From positions 347,546,203 through 347,610,202 of the forward strand of contig NC_081824.1 of assembly GCF_030867095.1 (NCBI RefSeq): DNA of 64,000 nt. Reading direction: 5' to 3'. Position 1 is the first letter of the stretch. Each line of letters begins with the position of its first letter. A program made the position numbers and the translations under genes. The notes beneath the pieces were generated by a model. That model was not told the DNA's origin and did no database searches. It saw only the letters and a list, made by a program, of their open reading frames with translations. Positions 56,951 to 64,000 of the stretch are shown piece by piece. This DNA is from Alligator mississippiensis. Lineage: Eukaryota; Chordata; Crocodylia; Alligatoridae.

Positions 56951-57376
56951 TGTCACATGGTCAGCCAGGTCTGGGGACACTTGGGGAATTGAGGTGCCAA
57001 CTGGGGTTGGGAGTAACGAGCAGATTACAAGGGCAAGCTGAGTCAGGAAGTCAGGGGTTCAGGCAGAGAGCAGAATCAGAGAGCAACCTGGGTCAAAAAG
57101 CCAGGAAATCAGGTAGAGACTAGAGTCAGAGCACAACCTGGAGGGGTCAGCCAAGTCAGTGAGATCAGGTTGAACCCTACTGTCCTGACACTTCCTGTTC
57201 CAGGTCAGGGGTTTATATGGGAAGAACTGGAAGATAAGCTGACCTCAGCCAACCACTCTGCTGCCAATGAGTAGGCAGCTTTGATCAGCCTGGGTGACCA
57301 GCTGCAGGAAGGCAGGCTGAGATGAGTAGCTGTGCTGATCAGGCCAAGGCACCAGGTTTGAGGTTGTGGCATGACA
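56951..57376 (-). repeat. 5' LTR of the Ty3/gypsy element, 426 bp
   Basis: On the minus strand it starts TGTCATGCC and ends CATGTGACA, a TGTCA...TGACA inverted terminus. The low-coordinate third aligns with 55455-55605 (AAGGTGCCAACT..., CAGAATCAGAGAG), which identifies the other LTR. Confidence 0.75.
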
Positions 57377-60300
57377 ACCAGAAGTGTCTAGCAGAAACAT
57401 TGTGAGGAGGCTGACCATGGGAGGGACAGTGCCTAGAACACTGCACTCTATGGGAGGTACTATTATATGCTCTCCACCTGCTGCACAAACAGTGTTTCAC
57501 TCTGGCTGCTGGTGTATTCCTCCTCTGTAAAAGTGCCTTCCTTGATTATGAAGAGAAAAAAAGTGATTTTTGATAATCTAGACATCAAACCCTTGTACTA
57601 AGGACAGACACACTCTCTTTATGAAAGTCCTTGACATGGGAGCTCCCAGGGTAGGGTGGGCAGAAGTTCTGTCTTCTATTTCACTTCCTGTGTTGGAAAG
57701 TATGACTAGTAAAGGAAAGAAGTTGTTGGAAACCTTAGTGCCTTGTATTCAAGTGTTCGTACTAATCCTGTAAATATAACAGGAATGTGTAACCATTGTC
57801 TTGGTTGGTCTCTGTCCTTTTCATGGGGCATGTTGTCCCTCTTTGTCTTTTTTATCGTTTCTTAAGAGAGGGGAAGTCTCCCTCTGCTACAATCTTATTA
57901 AGAGCTGGACCTAAAGGCTTAATGAAGGAATTCAATAGTACACCTTTAAGACTTCATAGGATAAGAATAGGCTCAGGTGTCAGGGCTGCTGACCCTGTCC
58001 ATACCCCATGGTTGTATCCAGCTGACCTCATGCCCCATGGTTATATCCAGGTTGGGAGCTTGAAAGGAAAATGTTAATATCCAAGATAATTTCTTTTGAT
58101 CTCAGGTTTGTTCCTTACTTTCTTCTCAAGGTGCTAAATCTGTCAATAAACATTCTTAAAACCATCCAGAAATTCTTTGCAGATATGACCTTTCTTGATG
58201 GTGCTACATTTTAAAAAACAAAAGTAAAGAAACTTCTTTATGAAAACTCTATTGGGTCTTCCATATACATGATAAAAAATACAGGGCTCAAGCCATTTAG
58301 AAATATATATCTTGCTTTACACGTCATCTTCAAATAAACATCTAAGTCAAGAATGGCTTCTTTCTAGTTGTTCCTCTCCATCTTACTTGCACCACCACAA
58401 TTTTTGTGAAGGATATAACATTTTGATTTCTGTTCTCAAGGTTTTTAGATCAGTTTTCTAGAAAGACTGTGTATTACCACGTGTAAAGGAACACAAGATA
58501 CCTAGTACTCAGGTTCATACTGGGGTTGCATAGTCAGTTTACTAGTAACTGGAGAGGCTACTATTTAATGTTGTTTCAGTGCATTTTTAGGAAGAAAAAA
58601 AAAGAAAGTATCCCTTGTGTGGGAAGGTTTCTGTTGGGTCTGGCTACAGAAGCACAGATTATAGTAGGAGTAACTGGACGCTCTAGTTATGGTTTGTGTG
58701 TGGTTTGTTTTGTTTGGCAACCAACAAGTTTCTGCTCCAATTCAAAATCATCCAAAAGTTGTTCAGTAAGCACCAGGGAAACTTGTAAGGATAGAAGCCA
58801 CAGAAGATCTAAACACAGCCAGTTCAACACCATATCCAGCACAATTTACAATATAATTAACTGAGATTTGTTACAAGAATGACTAGATTATATGCAGATT
58901 TACAGATATTTCTACCACTGCAAAAGAAACCTATTTACATAACCCTGACTATGAAACTTAATTTTACAGTGGCAAGAAAATTCACAGGTAAGTTAGAGGG
59001 TCTGGGATGATGCCCTTATTTAATGCCTCCTGATGCTTTCCCTGCAGCATAAATAAGGCCGCAGTTTATCTGAGGTGAGGATATCAACTTCTCAGCAACT
59101 TAAATTTAGAAACCTGTATATATTAAGGATACATTTAAACAGAAAATCAAGGGGAAAAAAGAAAAAAAAAGGTACAAAATGAATCAAATCTATCATCATC
59201 TCTTGGCCCTACCAGGCAGTGGTACCACACAAACAAAGAAATGAATGGTTACAAATTTAATTACGCCCTCACCAACAGATGTATGTTCCTCAAGAAATAG
59301 ATTGATTTCTTTTATTGTTATGCAGACAACCAGTACAGTTCCCAAGCAAACAGATTCAAGGATATAACCAGACACCAGGAGGATGCCATGTGGTACCACA
59401 CACTGAGAATTCTAGCTTTTCCCATGGTTCCCATAACACAGTCCATGAACTAGGAGCAGAACAGTTTCTTACACACTGCATAGCTCATCCTTTCCAGAGA
59501 AGAATAGAGGCATACTAAGAAGCAGGCATGGAGGAGATATACATTATTACTCAGCCTGTCCTACAGAAAAGTCCATCTGGGTTTCTCAATTTGATACTTT
59601 TTAATGAGTTCACAATGGCCCTGGCTACCTAAATTGCTTACACAACTCTCCTGATAATTTGGGAATCAGCAAGCACAGCATTATGTACATTTTTTATGAA
59701 TTCTGGTTATTTTGCTGTATCAGTGAATGCCTGAATGCCTGTGGAATCCACCAACTGCTGACTAGACTTCCAGAGCAGATCAGGGAGAAAGGAGGGCTGC
59801 AACATCTTGATTGCTTATGGTCAAATGGAAGACTACAGCTTGAATTAAACAAGTTTTACTGTAGCTTCTTTGGGTGGGGGGAGGGGAGGGGGACAGTGAA
59901 GGAAGTCAGAAAGCAGAAGCAAGACAACAGAGATAAGAGATACACTGATTGGTCTTAAAATCCAGAAAATTTAAGGCCTGGTCTATTTGAGTTCTGCTGC
60001 CAAAAAAACCCGAATGCATCAACAGTCAACTTTGTTCTAGGGTGCTGGAACTCCATCTTTATGGTAGCAGATTATCCCCTCTCTGTAAAACGAGTCCTCT
60101 GCTACCCTTTCCCTGGCAGCTGGTAAGTGTGCACTTGCCCATTTTGCAGCTACTGCAGTCCCTTAAGCAGCTGTTGCCTTTCTGGGGTGCACTTTGCTGG
60201 CACAGCTGCTGTAGTGGATAAGGCAGTAGCCCTGCAAATATGATGGGCTCTGGTGGCTTCTCTGGTGGCTGCTGTCCACTGCTTGACCTGGTGGCAGAAA

Positions 60301-61644
60301 CAGGATAGTGGAGAAGAGGCCTGAAAGATTTGGGGGTGAACTGAAAGTGACTCAGAAAAAGGGAGCTTGGACGGGGGACAGGAACAGATGTGCCATCTTC
60401 CATAGCAGAGGCTTTCTTTTTAAATGAGGAAAAAAAGATTTTGCCTGCATAACGAGGGGAGACTTAGATGCCAAGGTTCAGAGGAAAAGCCACATGAAGG
60501 AATGAGGTTCCTGAACTCAGAGGACTCTGACTTAATACAAAAGAACTCTCTAGGAAACTGCAAAAGATAACTGCAGGACCGTGTTACATTATCTTGGGTA
60601 GATCTGTATATTTCCTGTAACAGCTAAAGAGGAATCACTCTTTTAGATCTCTTACAAAATCTGTGCGTCTCTGCTTCTGCTATGAAGTGTCCTTGACAAG
60701 CTGAACTACAAATGAATGAGCCACCCAAAGGCTTGTTGTGTTCATGTTAATGAAGTGTTAAGGTTTCAAGCTTACACATACACACCCTGCAATCAAGAGA
60801 TTAAGGTTATTTCATTGTTACAGCCACTTACACTGCTCTTACAGTTTTTGAATGTATGTACTGTTACTTAACACCACAATCAGTACTAGGTTATAAAACA
60901 TCATATCAAGTCTAGGGGGATATGCAAATTAACAATGAATGAGAATCATAGCTTTTTATTTTCCCAATATGAGTATTTAACTATTTAGCTTTAAAGGAAA
61001 CCTCCAGCAGTTCTTGATCAAACCTCATCTTCTACATGTGGCTAATTAATATTTCTGAAAGTTTAACATCTCTGTGGATGTTAATAATGTACCTGAGCTT
61101 TATTCTGTGGAGACTGTCATTATTCTGCTGTCTCCTACCCTCACATTGGATGAATCTGCATTGCAAATAACTGTTTATGTAAATGCAGCATTAACACTGC
61201 ACAAGTAAAATTAATCCGTCTAAAAATGTAAATGATCACGTTCCTAATCCTTGTGGACTGAGCTCTCTTTGATTCAGGATGCCAGTGGGGGAGGGAGAAA
61301 AGGGGCCTGCCTGTTGACCATCTTTATACCCTTCAGCCATTGTCTGAAGATGGAAGAGGCTCAGGCCTGCTCTAAGCCTGGGCCTGCTGGGTCTAAGCAC
61401 CCAGCCTGTAGAGTCCTGGAAGGTGTGGCACTGAGTTGGCCAGCAGCAGCCATTAAAGGTACAAAGTATGAACGACAAGCATCAGCAGCCAGGAGGTATT
61501 TATGACTCATTTGCAGAAAAATAATCTTTCTTTGTTTAGTAATGCTAGAATGTATACAGTCTTCAATCAGGCTTTGAAGTCTGAAGCTCTGACTTGGGCG
61601 AGCTTATTGGTGCACGGTGAGGCCTGCTTTATGACAGACACAGT
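57377..61644. other. Non-genic stretch
   Basis: No gene recognised. An imperfect tandem duplication (CCCCATGGTTRTATCCAG, twice) lies at 58002-58048. A short DNA-element end (GGCCTGGTCTATTTGAG) may start at 59975. Frames at 60059-60403 and 61236-61505 have no known motif. Confidence 0.45.
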
Positions 61645-62383
61645 CAGGGGTGGATCCAGGAGGGATGCTGTGGCATGGACACACCTTCCAACCCCTCCCC
61701 TCTTCCCCCCACCCCCAGCCTTTTCTGCAGGAGAAGCATCCCTTCCACCCCTCCATGTTCAATGGCATCACCCCTATCCTCCACTCCTCCCCACTCCCTT
61801 ATCCACCACTGCTGCTATCTTTGGCTGCCTGGGGTAGGGGTAGGGGTTGGGGTAAAGGCAGGGATGGCTAGAGAGCTCTAGAGCAGCAGATGCCCTCCTT
61901 CCAATTCTCACCCCACTCCAGGCTCCTGTCCAATCCAACCAGGCTACCCCAGAGCTAGGCTTAGCCAGAGACACTGGCAGCAGCAGGTCGGTTCCCCCAC
62001 TCTGCCCAGTCCCCGTGGTGTTCCCCGTCAGTATGAGAGCAGTTGCAGGGAAGGGAATCTGCTCACTATCTCTTAATCTCTAGCCTAGCCTAGCTCCACA
62101 ATGCAGCCTGCCTGCAGCGGGGCGGGAGTGGTACTGGAGTGCCCCTGCCCCGAGCTCAGCTGGGGACAGCAGCAGTAGTGGGTAGGGGGTGGAATGGGAA
62201 GGGAGGGCACCTGCCACTGAGCACAGAGGGGAAGGGAGTGGGGAGAGAAGAGTCTTACCTGTTTGAGGAACTACTTCAAAAAGTTCCTGCTGCTGCTTCT
62301 ATGGCAACAGAGAGGATGCTCTATGATGCAGTGCAGGTTGCTGCTCCCGCACCACCCTTTCCAAAAAACTAAATTCACCCATG
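61645..62383. mobile_element. hAT-like non-autonomous element, GC-rich, 739 bp
   Basis: It starts CAGGGGTGGATCC and ends AAATTCACCCATG, an 11-base inverted repeat with three mismatches. Flanks GACACAGT (61637-61644) and GACCCATT (62384-62391) match at 6 of 8. The interior is C/G-rich with stretches such as GGGGTAGGGGTAGGGGTTGGGG. No transposase. Confidence 0.65.
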
Positions 62384-62391
62384 GACCCATT

Positions 62392-64000
62392 GCCTCATTT
62401 CTGGGAGCTGGCAGGCCCAGAACAGCAGCAGGTGTGCAGGTCTTGCATCTGGGTGGCTTTACTTGGCATGGCACAACAGTGGGTGGTATAGACGTGCACT
62501 ACTCTGCCTCTCAGACTGTTCCAGCAGCACTGCCCGTGTTGTTACACCTGCCTGTGCTGGCGGGAAGGACATTTATGCTAATTTCAAGGAAGAAGGCTGG
62601 ACATCATGTTGTTTCTTAAAAACAATAGCATCCTAGTTAGGAACCTAGAAAGTCAGGAAAGAGAGGATCTGTTTGTGTCTGGGATCCTAACAAAGAATCA
62701 TAGCTGTAAGCTCTTCTGTGAGGAGTGGTGTTTTAGCATGTCAAATAAGTGTCTGGTATACCATAGTGCTACTGAGGAATGAATAATAACTAATTTACTA
62801 AAATAAATAGGAGTAGTTACAAGACAAAACACATATTTTCTGCTGACCACATTACTTTCTGCATGATTTTGAGGTGATGATATATATGATGATATATATA
62901 CAATATAAATAATGTTATAGACCTATGGTTGTTAAAACCTAAGGTAAAATACCAGTAAGATAGGATATTTCAGCAACAACTTCTCTGGATTATCCTAGCT
63001 GCCCAATTCCAGGACATTGATTCTGAAGCCTAGATAAAATAAATAATAGCATTGTCAGCTGTTTTACTACTAAGAACTTTAGTACAAATAATGTAATTAT
63101 CATGGGATTATTGGTTCTATCATTTCTTCCTCCATTATGATATCTACTCAGAAGTGATTTTTCATTTTTTTCTTAATTTTGGCATCCTGCTAATTGTTGT
63201 TTCAAACGTGAATTCTAAAATGAACTCAGTTTACAGAGAAGCTTTCAAAGCTCAGGCTTTTTAAGCTGTTTACCTGGGGAGGAGAAACTGACAATAATTT
63301 TTAGGGTGTTTTTTTTTTCAGTTTTTCAAATCCAGGTCCCTGAAGCAATTTTCCTCAGTCTTTCATTGATTAAAAATGTACTATTTGGCTGAGAGAAATA
63401 GAGAAAACAGTCTGAAAAGAGAAAGCTTCTTTATCTATGAACAAATAAAAATAAAGGATCATAATAGAAACTGGACTGTAACTTTAATTATAGAATTCCC
63501 TAACAATTAGATGCAATACGGTTTCTTCTTTTGAATGCCTAAGCCAGCTCCATAGAAGGCAGTAAAAGCTTCATATGCATAAGCAAGGGAAGAATTTAGC
63601 TATAAATGTGTCACATTATCATTATAAATAATAAATAAATGTTATAACTGTTCAACTTGGATCTAGTAATAAATCAGCTCTTTAATATACCTCTAAACAG
63701 TAGCTGTTAAATGAACAGCAACAATAAGAACAGTGAAATGACTTATATATATTTTTACTACAGGCTTGTGTCTCTGTACAACAAGGTTCATACAGAGAAA
63801 TGTGCAGGTACCTAGGGAACTATATTTAAACCAAACCATTATCTCTCTTTAGAAAAAAGTGTATTACAGTAATTAAAGGAAAAAAAAGTATTAAGTAAAA
63901 TCTTTTCTGCTCTGCTATGCATGCAGAACCATGAATGATATATGCCATAGATTAAGCACCTATATGATTGTGTTTTCATGTGAGTGCACACATACACACT
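62392..64000. other. Non-genic AT-rich end of window
   Basis: A GATGATATATAT doublet at 62874-62900 and other AT-rich runs. No gene or clear repeat recognised. Confidence 0.5.

Larger units (their letters stand above)
55455..57376 (-). mobile_element. Ty3/gypsy LTR retrotransposon remnant, minus strand
   Basis: From its 5' side: an LTR (57376-56951), an N-terminal gag remnant (about 56915-56540), then almost directly the integrase (about 56500-55870) and its C-terminal tail (55880-55581), ending in part of the 3' LTR (about 55605-55455). Protease, RT and RNase H are missing through an internal deletion. The 3' LTR lacks its U3-side two thirds. Stops and frameshifts are frequent. A chromovirus (Sushi-like) relationship is suggested by the integrase tail. 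Inactive. Confidence 0.82.

Overview
This is a stretch of vertebrate nuclear DNA, most probably from a crocodilian such as Alligator. That assignment is an inference. It rests on many CR1 LINE copies (several with 3' ends built on ATTCATAGATT or TCTATGAAA motifs), a rich set of hAT-like non-autonomous DNA elements, a degraded gammaretrovirus-like provirus, a Ty3/gypsy remnant, and no mammalian Alu- or L1-type repeats. A turtle is the main alternative.

The only host gene I can support is FHL2 (four and a half LIM domains 2), on the minus strand. All five coding exons are present (46887-46732, 35426-35252, 32410-32241, 30838-30652, 20942-20791). Each internal junction has AG/GT splice signals and the phases agree. 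Together they give 840 bp, or 279 residues plus stop, the usual FHL2 length. No stop or frameshift is seen. Promoter and non-coding first exons must lie above 46911, possibly beyond the window.

Layout: 1-9045 is non-genic, with one 5'-truncated CR1 (2175-4100), hAT-like elements and a palindrome-rich element. 9046-16003 is a nest: an hAT-like element split by a CR1 5' fragment, followed by a 5'-deleted provirus that itself carries a second CR1. 16004-20790 is the region downstream of FHL2 plus its 3' UTR. 20791-46911 is the FHL2 coding part. Intron 4 (20943-30651) holds two long CR1 copies in the gene's sense direction, each interrupted by a younger CR1 in the opposite direction; one of those holds a 112-bp element in turn. 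Intron 1 (35427-46731) holds GC-rich elements with tandem or inverted internal repeats. 46912-64000 is upstream, with old CR1 fragments, a Ty3/gypsy remnant whose gag is joined almost directly to integrase (55455-57376), and a GC-rich hAT-like element at 61645-62383.

I see no CRISPR array, bacterial operon or plausible new defence or metabolic system. The most unusual material is the transposon record: six elements with perfect or near-perfect 8-bp target duplications (five of them GC-rich inside), an internally deleted CR1 that has only endonuclease and 3' tail yet sits between a short duplication, and chains of nested insertions whose order can be read from the sequence.
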